Source: Pseudolabrys sp. (GTDB taxonomy: Bacteria > Pseudomonadota > Alphaproteobacteria > Rhizobiales > Xanthobacteraceae). From it: DNA of 11,861 bases. Made by a program: the position numbers and the translations under genes. A model generated the notes under the pieces. The model was not told the DNA's origin. It worked only from the letters and a program-made list of their open reading frames with translations, and did no database searches. The DNA lies in NCBI GenBank assembly GCA_019246455.1, contig JAFAQJ010000012.1, positions 1 to 11,861 of the forward strand, read 5' to 3'. This document shows positions 5,966 through 11,861 of the stretch, in pieces (the first letter of the stretch is position 1; every line of letters begins with the position of its first letter).

Positions 5966-6826
5966 CTAATTGCAGACTTTCGGCTTCTTCATTTCCAGCG
6001 AGGTCATTTCGCCGGTAATTGTGAAATCCGAATAGTCGAGTGACAAGGCGCGCGATACGCCATTCTCGTAAAGCTCGAACCCGATCGAATAGGCAGGCGT
6101 CTGATCGCCGTCCTCGGCTTTGGCATTCTTCTCGAAATAGCTGATCGTCACCGGCCAGCGGCGCAATTTTGCGAGTGCCGGCTCGTTGGCGCTGGCGTCG
6201 TTCGGTGGCTTGTCACCCGCCGCAATCGGCGCGCCGATCACGGTCAGTGTCTGATAAATTTTCTCGCCGGTCTCCGATCCGTCATAGATTTGCAACTGCA
6301 GAAGATGCTCGCCGGCCTTCGCGGCCGCGATGATGCGGCGCATGTGCTCGGTCGGAAACACGGCGTCGGTCGGCATGTTGAGCGATTTCTCGGACGGTTT
6401 GTGCAGACTGACGGCCACCGTGTCCGACTTACGATTCGCGTCTCCGTTGACGACATCGACCGCTTCGTTGTTCAGCCGGTTCTCCGAGCTGAAACGGAAG
6501 CTTTTCGCCGTGGCGTCTTCCCAGGTGCTCGAGCGCAAATCGCTCAGCGCGGTCTTGCCTTCGCCGGAATCGAGCTCGGACACCTGGCGGAATTGCAGCT
6601 CGTAACCGGCGCAGCTGCTACCGGAGAAATCGTACAGAATGCGGCCGCGCACACCTTCGATGCGGCTCGAGCCGCGCGTACGCGACAATTTGAGATCGTA
6701 CACCGCGCGATGCGGGGCGAGCGCGATGTTGGCAGCCGGAGGCGCGCCAGCTGGCGCCGCACCGGCCACTCCGCCCGCGACGAGCAAAGCAGCGATGATT
6801 CCGGATCGCATCACGATATTCTGCAT
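5966..6826 (-). CDS. eipB: Periplasmic envelope-integrity protein, DUF1849/EipB-like
   Basis: A 286-residue exported protein. A signal peptide (residues 1 to about 23, core SGIIAALLVAGGVAGAAPAG) is followed by APHRAVYDLKLSRTR, the typical opening of DUF1849. Segments such as GRILYDFSGSSCAGYELQFR and the closing LDYSDFTITGEM fit the beta-rich EipB fold. EipB of Brucella is a periplasmic protein needed for envelope integrity and has a conserved disulfide; this protein has exactly two cysteines, C72 and C285, placed to form the same bond. The start at 6826 has GGAG six bases upstream; the frame is open to 7027 but that extension would bury the signal peptide. The gene converges on dinB with eight bases between stop codons and diverges from ridA. 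Confidence 0.85.
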   Translation of the reverse strand: MQNIVMRSGIIAALLVAGGVAGAAPAGAPPAANIALAPHRAVYDLKLSRTRGSSRIEGVRGRILYDFSGSSCAGYELQFRQVSELDSGEGKTALSDLRSSTWEDATAKSFRFSSENRLNNEAVDVVNGDANRKSDTVAVSLHKPSEKSLNMPTDAVFPTEHMRRIIAAAKAGEHLLQLQIYDGSETGEKIYQTLTVIGAPIAAGDKPPNDASANEPALAKLRRWPVTISYFEKNAKAEDGDQTPAYSIGFELYENGVSRALSLDYSDFTITGEMTSLEMKKPKVCN

Positions 6827-6832
6827 GGCAAT

Positions 6833-6836
6833 CTCC
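6833..6836 (-). promoter_or_regulatory. Ribosome binding site deciding the eipB start
   Basis: On the minus strand GGAG lies six bases before the ATG at 6826, supporting this start over the upstream in-frame codons and giving a clean signal peptide. Confidence 0.7.
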
Positions 6837-6955
6837 GCGCCCCGCGAAACCGCATCAGACTCACCACGATCAAGGCAAGATAGAGGCTGCGCTGAATCCG
6901 GGCAATCGGCGCTTGCGCGCTGTCGCACGCACCGGGAATATGCTGCGATCCGAAC

Positions 6956-6960
6956 GGGAG
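6956..6960 (+). promoter_or_regulatory. Ribosome binding site deciding the ridA start
   Basis: GGGAG abuts an ATG at 6961 but lies six bases before the in-frame ATG at 6967, so the second is the better start. Upstream, TTGCGC (6913-6918) and GAATAT (6936-6941) are 17 bases apart and could be a weak promoter. Confidence 0.65.
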
Positions 6961-6966
6961 ATGACC

Positions 6967-7434
6967 ATGGCCGGAACAATTGAAAGCAAATTGGCGCAAC
7001 TTGGTATTTCGTTGCCAACCCCGGCAAGTCCGATCGCCAATTACGTACCGTTCGTACGTACGGGCAATATGCTGGTGATCTCAGGGCAGCTCTGCTTTGG
7101 AGCCGACGGCAAGCTCGCTGCCAAAGGACAGCTCGGCGGCAGCGTTTCGATCGAGGACGGTGCCAAAGCCGCGCGCGCTTGCGCCATCAATCTACTGGCG
7201 CAAGCCAAAGTCGCGCTCGGCGATCTCGACAAGGTCGCGCGCGTCGTGCGGCTCGGCGGCTTCATCAATTCCGCCTCAGGATTTGCCGACGGACCCAAAG
7301 TGATGAACGGGGCGTCCGATTTGATGGTCGAAGTCTTCGGCGACAGGGGCGGCCACGCGCGGACCACCGTTGGGGTCTCGGCATTGCCGCTCGAGGCCGC
7401 GGTCGAAGTCGAAGGCCTGTTCGAAGTCGGCTAA
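6967..7434 (+). CDS. RidA/YjgF/UK114 family protein
   Basis: A 155-residue member of the Rid superfamily, in the slightly longer branch with an N-terminal helix (SKLAQLGISLP). RidA proteins hydrolyse reactive enamine/imine intermediates made by PLP enzymes such as threonine dehydratase; other branches have less certain roles. Core motifs are NMLVISGQLCFGADGKL (34-50) and HARTTVGVSALPLEAAVEVE (130-149). Arg132 aligns with the carboxylate-binding Arg105 of E. coli RidA, so deaminase activity is possible. The protein is cytoplasmic. It is the first gene of a plus-strand run, with the glycerophosphodiesterase gene only two bases downstream; the two are surely cotranscribed though a biochemical link is not obvious. 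Confidence 0.88.
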   Translation: MAGTIESKLAQLGISLPTPASPIANYVPFVRTGNMLVISGQLCFGADGKLAAKGQLGGSVSIEDGAKAARACAINLLAQAKVALGDLDKVARVVRLGGFINSASGFADGPKVMNGASDLMVEVFGDRGGHARTTVGVSALPLEAAVEVEGLFEVG

Positions 7435-7436
7435 AG

Positions 7437-8180
7437 ATGCCGTCACTCGATTGGCTTACTGCGAGACCGATCGCGCATCGCGGCCTGCATGACGCGGCGA
7501 GCGGCGTGATCGAGAACACCGCTTCGGCTTTCTCCGCCGCGATCGCCGGCAACTATGGCATCGAATGCGACGTTCAGATCAGCGCCGACGGCGAGGCCAT
7601 GGTCCACCACGATTTCAATCTCGGGCGGCTAACCGACGGCAACACGTCATTGGCCGCCCTCTCCGCCGCCGAGATCAAAGTCGCGCCATTCAAGGCGACA
7701 TCCGATCGCGTCATGACGCTCGGTGAGTTGTGCGATCTCGTCAGCGGGCGCGTTGCGTTGGCGGTCGAGATCAAGAGCCGGTTCGACGGCGACAGGCGGC
7801 TGGTGCAGCGCGCCGCCGACATCCTGTCGGCTTACACCGGTCCGGCCGCGGCGATGTCATTCGATCCCGGCGCGATCGAAGCGCTGCGTTCGCTCGCGCC
7901 GCAAGTCATCCGCGGCATCGTCGCCGAACGCCACTACGACCACCCCGAATGGGCTGCGCTCACCGCCGCGCAGAAATGGCGGCTGGCCTTTCTCACCCAT
8001 GCCGGCGAAAGCCGGCCGCAATTCGTGGCCTATGCGGTGCGCGACCTCCCCGGCGTCGCGCCGGGGGTGGCCAAAATGTTCCGCATCCCGGTCCTGACCT
8101 GGACGGTACGCAGCGCGGCGGATCGCGAGCGGGCGGCCCGCTATGCCGACCAGATGATCTTCGAGGGCTTCCGGCCCTGA
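7437..8180 (+). CDS. Glycerophosphodiester phosphodiesterase family protein
   Basis: A 247-residue GDPD-type TIM-barrel enzyme, which hydrolyses deacylated phospholipids to glycerol 3-phosphate and an alcohol. The active-site set is visible: AHRG with H14/R15, ENTASAF with E26, ECDVQISADG with E43 and D45 (metal ligands), VHHDFNLGRLTDG with the second catalytic His (H58), and VEIKSRF with E111/K113. The C-terminal strand is PVLTWTVRS. There is no signal peptide, so this is the cytoplasmic form rather than the periplasmic GlpQ type. The ATG lies two bases after the ridA stop with no good Shine-Dalgarno of its own, which suggests translational coupling. The substrate is not defined by sequence. 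Confidence 0.9.
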   Translation: MPSLDWLTARPIAHRGLHDAASGVIENTASAFSAAIAGNYGIECDVQISADGEAMVHHDFNLGRLTDGNTSLAALSAAEIKVAPFKATSDRVMTLGELCDLVSGRVALAVEIKSRFDGDRRLVQRAADILSAYTGPAAAMSFDPGAIEALRSLAPQVIRGIVAERHYDHPEWAALTAAQKWRLAFLTHAGESRPQFVAYAVRDLPGVAPGVAKMFRIPVLTWTVRSAADRERAARYADQMIFEGFRP

Positions 8181-8228
8181 AGCGGCGCCATGCGCCCACG
8201 GGGCCTCACCTTCGCGGCATTTCGGCCC

Positions 8229-8273
8229 TAGACTGCTCACATGGTTCGCTTTTTCCCGTCTTCGCCCGCATGA
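8229..8273 (+). promoter_or_regulatory. Possible leader peptide and -10 element before the FemAB-like gene
   Basis: An ATG at 8241 opens a 10-codon frame (MVRFFPSSPA) whose TGA overlaps the ATG of the next gene (ATGA, 8270-8273). TAGACT at 8229-8234 sits six bases before that first ATG, so a transcript could begin on it and be leaderless. No Shine-Dalgarno is visible for either start, and no good -35 element. Speculative. Confidence 0.3.
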
Positions 8274-9514
8274 CCGAAATTGAACTCCGCATCCGGCTTG
8301 CGTCCTCAATAGCCGAGGTGCCGGCCCGCGCCTGGAATGCCTGCGCGGGAAATCTTCAAGTGACAGATGAAGGACCTCTACTCACATCTGAGGACAACTT
8401 ATCCCAGGGCTTATCCACACGGGGATATCTATCCAACCCATTTGTTTCTCACGAATTTCTTCTTGCAATGGAGCAGTCAAATTCGGTCGGTCGTCATGCC
8501 GGGTGGCAGCCCCGCCACCTCCTCGCCGAAACCTCAGATGGCGGGCTGGCCGGCATCGCGCCCTGCTACGTGAAATCCCACTCGCGCGGCGAATACGTCT
8601 TCGATCACGGCTGGGCCGAAGCCTATGAGCGCGCCGGCGGCAACTATTACCCCAAGCTTCAGGTCGCCGTGCCCTTCACCCCGGTCACCGGGCCACGCCT
8701 CCTCGTCCGCGATGGTCCGCTCGCCGATGCGGTGCGCGGCGGTCTGGCGGATGCGCTGACGCAAGTCACTGACCAGAACGACCTTTCGTCGGCACATGTC
8801 ACGTTTCTCACGGCCGACGAATGGCGAATGCTCGGCGCGCGCGGCTTCCTGCAGCGCACCGATCAGCAATTCCACTGGGAAAATGCCGGCTTCGCCACGT
8901 TCGATGATTTCCTCGCGCAGCTCGCCTCGCGCAAGCGCAAGGGCATCCGCCGCGAACGCAAGGAGGCACTCTCGGCCGGCATCGACGTCCACTGGCTGAC
9001 CGGCTCCGATCTCACCGAAAGCGTATGGGACGCGTTCTTCGCTTTTTACATGGAGACCGGGTCGCGCAAATGGGGCCGGCCTTATCTCACACGCGAATTC
9101 TTCTCGCTGGTCGGCGCATCGATGGGCGAACGCATCCTGCTGGTCATGGCCAAACGCGGCAGCCGCTGGATCGGCGGCGCGCTGAATTTCCTCGGAGACG
9201 ACACGATTTATGGCCGCAACTGGGGGGCGACCGAGCATCATCCGTTCCTGCATTTCGAGATTTGCTACTATCAGGCGATCGATTACGCGATCGCGCACAA
9301 GCTCAAGGTCGTCGAGGCCGGTGCGCAAGGCGAGCATAAGTTGGCGCGCGGCTATATGCCTAAAACCACCTATTCCGCCCACTACATCGCCGACCCGGCG
9401 TTACGCCGCGCGATTGCCGAATATCTCAGGCGTGAGCGCACTTATGTCGATGCCGCCGGCGCCGAGCTTGCCGCGGCCGCGCCATTCCGCAAGGATTTGG
9501 TCGAGCAGGAGTGA
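8270..9514 (+). CDS. FemAB/GNAT-fold acyltransferase-like protein (DUF482, COG3146)
   Basis: A 414-residue cytoplasmic protein of the DUF482 family, which has a FemAB/GNAT-like fold and is often annotated 'peptidoglycan biosynthesis/recognition'; no biochemical role is firmly established to my knowledge. Recognisable family segments are NPFVSHEFLLAME (56-68), GEYVFDHGWAEAYERAGG (107-124), YYPKLQVAVPFTPVTGPRLL (126-145), ASRKRKGIRRERKEA (219-233) and the C-terminal EAGAQGEHKLARGY (349-362). Residues about 29-55, before NPFVSH, are a Ser/Leu-rich linker encoded by DNA of unusually low GC with TTA codons. I chose the ATG at 8270 because the protein then begins just before the family region; the frame is open much further up, but only as a shadow of the GDPD gene. 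There is no Shine-Dalgarno. The HIT gene follows after 17 bases. Confidence 0.82.
   Translation: MTEIELRIRLASSIAEVPARAWNACAGNLQVTDEGPLLTSEDNLSQGLSTRGYLSNPFVSHEFLLAMEQSNSVGRHAGWQPRHLLAETSDGGLAGIAPCYVKSHSRGEYVFDHGWAEAYERAGGNYYPKLQVAVPFTPVTGPRLLVRDGPLADAVRGGLADALTQVTDQNDLSSAHVTFLTADEWRMLGARGFLQRTDQQFHWENAGFATFDDFLAQLASRKRKGIRRERKEALSAGIDVHWLTGSDLTESVWDAFFAFYMETGSRKWGRPYLTREFFSLVGASMGERILLVMAKRGSRWIGGALNFLGDDTIYGRNWGATEHHPFLHFEICYYQAIDYAIAHKLKVVEAGAQGEHKLARGYMPKTTYSAHYIADPALRRAIAEYLRRERTYVDAAGAELAAAAPFRKDLVEQE
8399..8437 (+). promoter_or_regulatory. Cluster of DnaA-box-like nonamers inside a coding region
   Basis: TTATCCACA at 8411-8419 is a perfect match to the DnaA-box consensus TTWTNCACA. Weaker relatives, TTATCCCAG (8399-8407) and CTATCCAAC (8429-8437), flank it in the same orientation. 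All three are in frame, each coding for Leu-Ser. A function in DnaA binding is inferred only from the motif. Confidence 0.35.
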
Positions 9515-9517
9515 TTC

Positions 9518-9523
9518 CGGGAG
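9518..9523 (+). promoter_or_regulatory. Ribosome binding site deciding the HIT-gene start
   Basis: CGGGAG eight bases before the ATG at 9532. The competing in-frame GTG at 9511 overlaps the preceding stop codon (GTGA), but it lies upstream of this site and would add seven residues outside the family. Confidence 0.65.
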
Positions 9524-9531
9524 CGCTTTCG

Positions 9532-9954
9532 ATGACGGCTTATGATCCAAACAATATTTTCGCGAAAATCCTGCGCGGCGAATTGCCCAGCTACAAAGTC
9601 TATGAAGATGACAAGGCCTTCGCCTTCCTCGACATCATGCCCCGCGCGCCGGGCCATACGCTTGTTCTGCCGAAAGCGCCGGCCCGCAATATTCTCGACG
9701 TGCCTACCGGCGACCTCGCCCATGTCGCGACAATCGCGCAGAAGGTCGCCAAGGCGCAGATGAACGTTTTCGGCGCCGACGGCGTCACCGTCCAGCAATT
9801 CAACGAGAGCGCGGGCGGACAAGTCGTGTTTCACCTGCACGTCCATGTCATCCCGCGCAAATCGGGTGTCGCAATGAAGCCGCCGGCCAGCGAAAAAGAA
9901 AAGCCCGACGTGCTCGCCGAGCACGCCAAGAAACTTGCGGCGGCACTCAGCTAA
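9532..9954 (+). CDS. HIT-family (histidine triad) nucleotide hydrolase/transferase
   Basis: A 140-residue protein of the HINT branch, which cleaves nucleoside phosphoramidates and related AMP-linked compounds. The triad is visible as HLHVHVIPR (H101, H103, H105), preceded by QQFNESAGGQVVFH; the N-terminal part NIFAKILRGELPSYKVYEDD and the FLDIMPRAPGHTLVLPK segment are canonical. The cysteines that bind zinc in CxxC-type HINT proteins are replaced (NIFA), so it is a zinc-free form. The last 30 residues, rich in Lys/Glu, form a C-terminal extension. It is the last gene of the ridA run. Its TAA stop overlaps the stop of the convergent azlD, so no room exists for a terminator between them. Confidence 0.93.
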   Translation: MTAYDPNNIFAKILRGELPSYKVYEDDKAFAFLDIMPRAPGHTLVLPKAPARNILDVPTGDLAHVATIAQKVAKAQMNVFGADGVTVQQFNESAGGQVVFHLHVHVIPRKSGVAMKPPASEKEKPDVLAEHAKKLAAALS

Positions 9955-10310
9955 AACGACGCGAAATAACCGCCAATCAGAAGCAATGCCTCGCCGGTGG
10001 CAACGCCGGCGAATACCGAGCGCTTGGCGAGAACGAAGGCCAGAAAGCCGCCGAGCGCCGCCCCGACCCGCAGGCTGAACGGCATCGCGCCAAGGGCGCC
10101 GGTCGAGAACACGATGAGCTTGGCGACCACGCCGGTAATCAGCGCGGTCGCCACCGCGCGCGCCACCACGACCATTTCGGATTCTTCGTCGAGCCCGTGC
10201 GCCAGAACAAGACCGAGCACCCGCCAAATCTCGTTCGGCAGGAAGCCGACCAACATCAGGACGACGAAGGGCCAAAACTCGCGCAAACTCTCGCCGAATA
10301 CTCCGCTCAT
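9951..10310 (-). CDS. azlD: AzlD-type small membrane subunit of amino-acid exporter
   Basis: A 119-residue membrane protein with about four hydrophobic segments (roughly 12-28, 48-68, 73-95 and 100-117), the usual size of AzlD. With AzlC it forms an exporter; relatives (BrnFE of Corynebacterium, AzlCD of Bacillus) export branched-chain amino acids and some analogues. The FLPNEIWRVLGLVLA segment (23-37) is the region expected for AzlD. Its ATG overlaps the azlC stop (ATGA, 10307-10310 on the minus strand) and GGAG lies eight bases upstream, inside azlC. The substrate cannot be read from sequence. Confidence 0.85.
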   Translation of the reverse strand: MSGVFGESLREFWPFVVLMLVGFLPNEIWRVLGLVLAHGLDEESEMVVVARAVATALITGVVAKLIVFSTGALGAMPFSLRVGAALGGFLAFVLAKRSVFAGVATGEALLLIGGYFASF

Positions 10311-11065
10311 GGTGCCGTCTCCATCGCCACTCTGCGCAGGCGATGCGCGCCATAGGCCAGCGCGCCACCCATGATCCCGGTCCACATCAGATCGAGTCCC
10401 ACCTGGTACCAAGCAAGCAGCGGACCCAGCACGATACCGGCTACGAACGCGACCTTGTCGCTCACCGCGCGGCTGTTGCGCGCAGTCGAGGTGATAAACG
10501 ACATCGGCGTGAGAAACAGCAGCGCCGCGGCGAGCAGCACCGGTAGACCTGCGGCGAGATAGAAGCCGACGAAGCCGAACGCGAAGGCCACCGCCATGTA
10601 GGCGAGACCAAGCCCGTTGCAGAACGCGATGCGGAACGGCAAGGCGATGCCAGGCAGAAGCCGCAGCGATTCCACCCACATGCTGATCGCCGTGAAATGG
10701 GTCGGCAACCAAAGCGCGCGGCGGTTTTTTGTCGCGCCGCGCAGCAGTGGCAGCAGTGCGACCACCATTGGAAACAGCCGGATTGCCGACAACGTTACGG
10801 CAATCGCCGCTTCGATCAGGGTCGAGCCGTTGGCCAAGGTCGACAGCAGGATGACCTGTGCCGGGGCGGCCCACACCACGATGGTCGAGGCCGCCAGCCA
10901 CCACGGCGAAAAGCCGAAGTCGTGCGCGAGCGCGCCGAGCCCGACATAGGTCCCCGCCAGCACTAGCGCGAACACTGAGGTCCACGCCGACCTCGCGCCC
11001 GCGCGAAACGCCGCTGGTTGATTGGAAAATTCCTTGAGGCCCGCCATCCGCGTCGTGTTTTTCAC
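10307..11065 (-). CDS. azlC: AzlC-family large subunit of amino-acid exporter
   Basis: A 252-residue integral membrane protein of the AzlC family, partner of AzlD. Hydrophobic segments lie near residues 29-48, 56-77, 83-108, 140-170, 172-192, and 205-240. Family positions are recognisable: FRAGARSAW before the first helix, the WAAPAQ turn (65-70), where many members have an (A/G)(S/A)Q motif, and the charged Arg96 in SAIRLFPMV within a membrane segment. The start is uncertain: a GTG at 11065 has a weak AGG upstream, while an ATG at 11047 six codons later has none; I kept the GTG. The pair sits between the HIT gene and clpA, on the strand of clpA but separated from it by a terminator, so it needs its own promoter in 11066-11110. 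Confidence 0.87.
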   Translation of the reverse strand: MKNTTRMAGLKEFSNQPAAFRAGARSAWTSVFALVLAGTYVGLGALAHDFGFSPWWLAASTIVVWAAPAQVILLSTLANGSTLIEAAIAVTLSAIRLFPMVVALLPLLRGATKNRRALWLPTHFTAISMWVESLRLLPGIALPFRIAFCNGLGLAYMAVAFAFGFVGFYLAAGLPVLLAAALLFLTPMSFITSTARNSRAVSDKVAFVAGIVLGPLLAWYQVGLDLMWTGIMGGALAYGAHRLRRVAMETAP

Positions 11066-11092
11066 ACGGCCTGCGGGCGCGCAAGTTCACAG

Positions 11093-11104
11093 CGCGCATG
11101 CGCG
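11093..11104. repeat. 12-base perfect palindrome upstream of azlC
   Basis: CGCGCATGCGCG lies 28 bases upstream of the azlC start codon, in the gap between the clpA terminator and azlC. It could be an operator, for example for an Lrp-type regulator, but in DNA this GC-rich a palindrome of this kind may be chance. Confidence 0.25.
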
Positions 11105-11110
11105 GCGCGC

Positions 11111-11140
11111 GAAAATGAAAGGGCCGCTCGAAAGCGGCCC
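11111..11140 (-). terminator. Intrinsic terminator of clpA
   Basis: On the minus strand GGGCCGCT (11140-11133), the stable tetraloop TTCG and AGCGGCCC (11128-11121) form a perfect eight-pair stem, followed by TTTCATTTTC. It begins nine bases after the clpA stop codon. Confidence 0.92.
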
Positions 11141-11149
11141 CCTTCGATC

Positions 11150-11861
11150 TTATGCCTTGACCAGCGGCACTTTAGGCACCGAGCCGCGCTTGCCGCCGCC
11201 ATCGCCGTCACCTTTCGGTTTCGGCGGACGGCGCTTCGGCTTGGCCTTGGCCGGCAGCTTTTCGGCTTTCGGCGTGACCGGCCCATCGAGGAACTCGAAG
11301 CCGAGCTTCTCAGTGCCCTTGTCGTCCTTGACCAGGATGACGCGGGCATGGCCACCGCCTTTCAACTTGCCGAACAGTACCTCGTCGGCGAGCGGTTTCT
11401 TGATGTGCTCCTGGATCACGCGCGCCATTGGCCGCGCACCCATCAGCTCGTCGTAGCCATTGGCGATCAGCCACCGCGAAGCCTCGTCCGACAGCTCGAT
11501 CGTCACGTTGCGGTCGCCGAGCTGCGCCTCGAGCTGTAGCACGAACTTATCGACCACTTTGGCGATAATCTCCTGGGACAGATGCGCGAAGGTAATGGTC
11601 GCATCGAGCCGATTGCGGAATTCCGGCGAGAACATACGGCTGATCGCCTCCTGATCGTCGCCTTCGCGCTTGTTGCGGGTGAACCCGAACGCTTGCTTGG
11701 CAAGGTCCGATGCACCCGCGTTCGTCGTCATGATGAGGATGACGTTGCGGAAATCGACCTGCTTGCCGTTGTGGTCGGTCAGCTTGCCGTGGTCCATGAT
11801 CTGCAACAGTACGTTGAACAGATCCGGATGCGCTTTCTCGATCTCGTCGAGCAGCAATACG
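11150..11861 (-). CDS. clpA: ATP-dependent Clp protease ATP-binding subunit ClpA, C-terminal part
   Basis: The last 236 residues of ClpA, the AAA+ unfoldase that feeds proteins to ClpP. The frame is open to the window edge, so the N-domain, the first ATPase module and the second Walker A lie beyond 11861. Visible parts of the second module are Walker B VLLLDEIEKAHPD (1-13), sensor 1 MTTNAG (44-49), PEFRNRLD with the arginine-finger region (79-86), and sensor 2 GARPM (141-145). FGF at 58-60 is where E. coli ClpA has the IGL loop that docks on ClpP, which marks it as ClpA rather than ClpB. After about residue 193 comes a Lys/Pro/Gly-rich tail of some 43 residues, longer than in E. coli but familiar in rhizobial ClpA. 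Confidence 0.95.
   Translation of the reverse strand, partial: VLLLDEIEKAHPDLFNVLLQIMDHGKLTDHNGKQVDFRNVILIMTTNAGASDLAKQAFGFTRNKREGDDQEAISRMFSPEFRNRLDATITFAHLSQEIIAKVVDKFVLQLEAQLGDRNVTIELSDEASRWLIANGYDELMGARPMARVIQEHIKKPLADEVLFGKLKGGGHARVILVKDDKGTEKLGFEFLDGPVTPKAEKLPAKAKPKRRPPKPKGDGDGGGKRGSVPKVPLVKA

Noticed and set aside
7053-7062. Perfect palindrome CGTACGTACG
   Set aside because: It lies inside ridA and is explained by coding (Val-Arg-Thr); nothing nearby suggests an operator or attachment site.
7730-8269. Upstream extension of the FemAB-like frame through the GDPD gene
   Set aside because: The extension is Arg/Pro-rich shadow of the GDPD gene; family similarity begins only after 8270.
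9442-10368. Minus-strand open frame across the HIT gene and azlD
   Set aside because: It overlaps three supported genes out of frame and has no recognisable motif.
1-11861. CRISPR arrays, tRNA or rRNA genes, insertion sequences, prophage or toxin-antitoxin modules
   Set aside because: I looked on both strands and found no regularly spaced direct repeats, transposase, integrase or RNA-gene signatures.

Overview
The window is high-GC chromosomal DNA from an alphaproteobacterium, most likely in the Hyphomicrobiales (Bradyrhizobium/Rhodopseudomonas/Xanthobacteraceae-like). This rests on the DivK and PleD cell-cycle regulators, the cysteine-free 55-residue L33, a DUF3572-dinB pair, a DUF1849/EipB envelope protein and a ClpA with an alphaproteobacterial-type basic tail. 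I see no rRNA, tRNA, insertion sequence, integrase, CRISPR array or phage gene. It looks like a conserved housekeeping stretch with a few accessory insertions.

Layout. Bases 1-1506 hold the 3' end of rnr (RNase R), overlapping by four bases a Nudix hydrolase gene. Bases 1519-1789 are a self-contained rpmG unit with its own promoter and intrinsic terminator. Bases 1801-2294 carry a gene for an exported DsrE-like protein. After a 230-base convergent spacer with three inverted repeats comes the minus-strand operon divK-pleD (4279 down to 2525). Divergent from it, DUF3572 and a zinc-ribbon dinB (DNA polymerase IV) are coupled by a GTGA overlap (4411-5957). A convergent eipB-like gene (6826 down to 5966) ends eight bases from dinB. 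Divergent from eipB is the plus-strand run ridA - glycerophosphodiesterase - FemAB-like protein - HIT protein (6967-9954). The last segment is on the minus strand: azlC-azlD (11065 down to 9951), a branched-chain amino-acid exporter pair, and the 3' part of clpA (from 11861 down to 11150) with a strong terminator.

Functions. DivK is a phosphorylation-switched cell-cycle regulator. PleD makes cyclic di-GMP in response to phosphorylation and keeps the RxxD product-inhibition site. RNase R and ClpAP serve RNA and protein turnover. Pol IV serves damage tolerance. RidA, Nudix and HIT proteins are metabolite or nucleotide housekeeping enzymes. EipB and perhaps the FemAB-like protein bear on the cell envelope.

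I found no convincing new multi-gene system. The best leads are small: a 44% GC, in-frame, DnaA-box-bearing patch in the FemAB-like gene with a possible 10-codon leader peptide upstream of that gene; the structured spacer at 2295-2524; and the tight coupling of the uncharacterised DUF3572 to a zinc-ribbon Pol IV.
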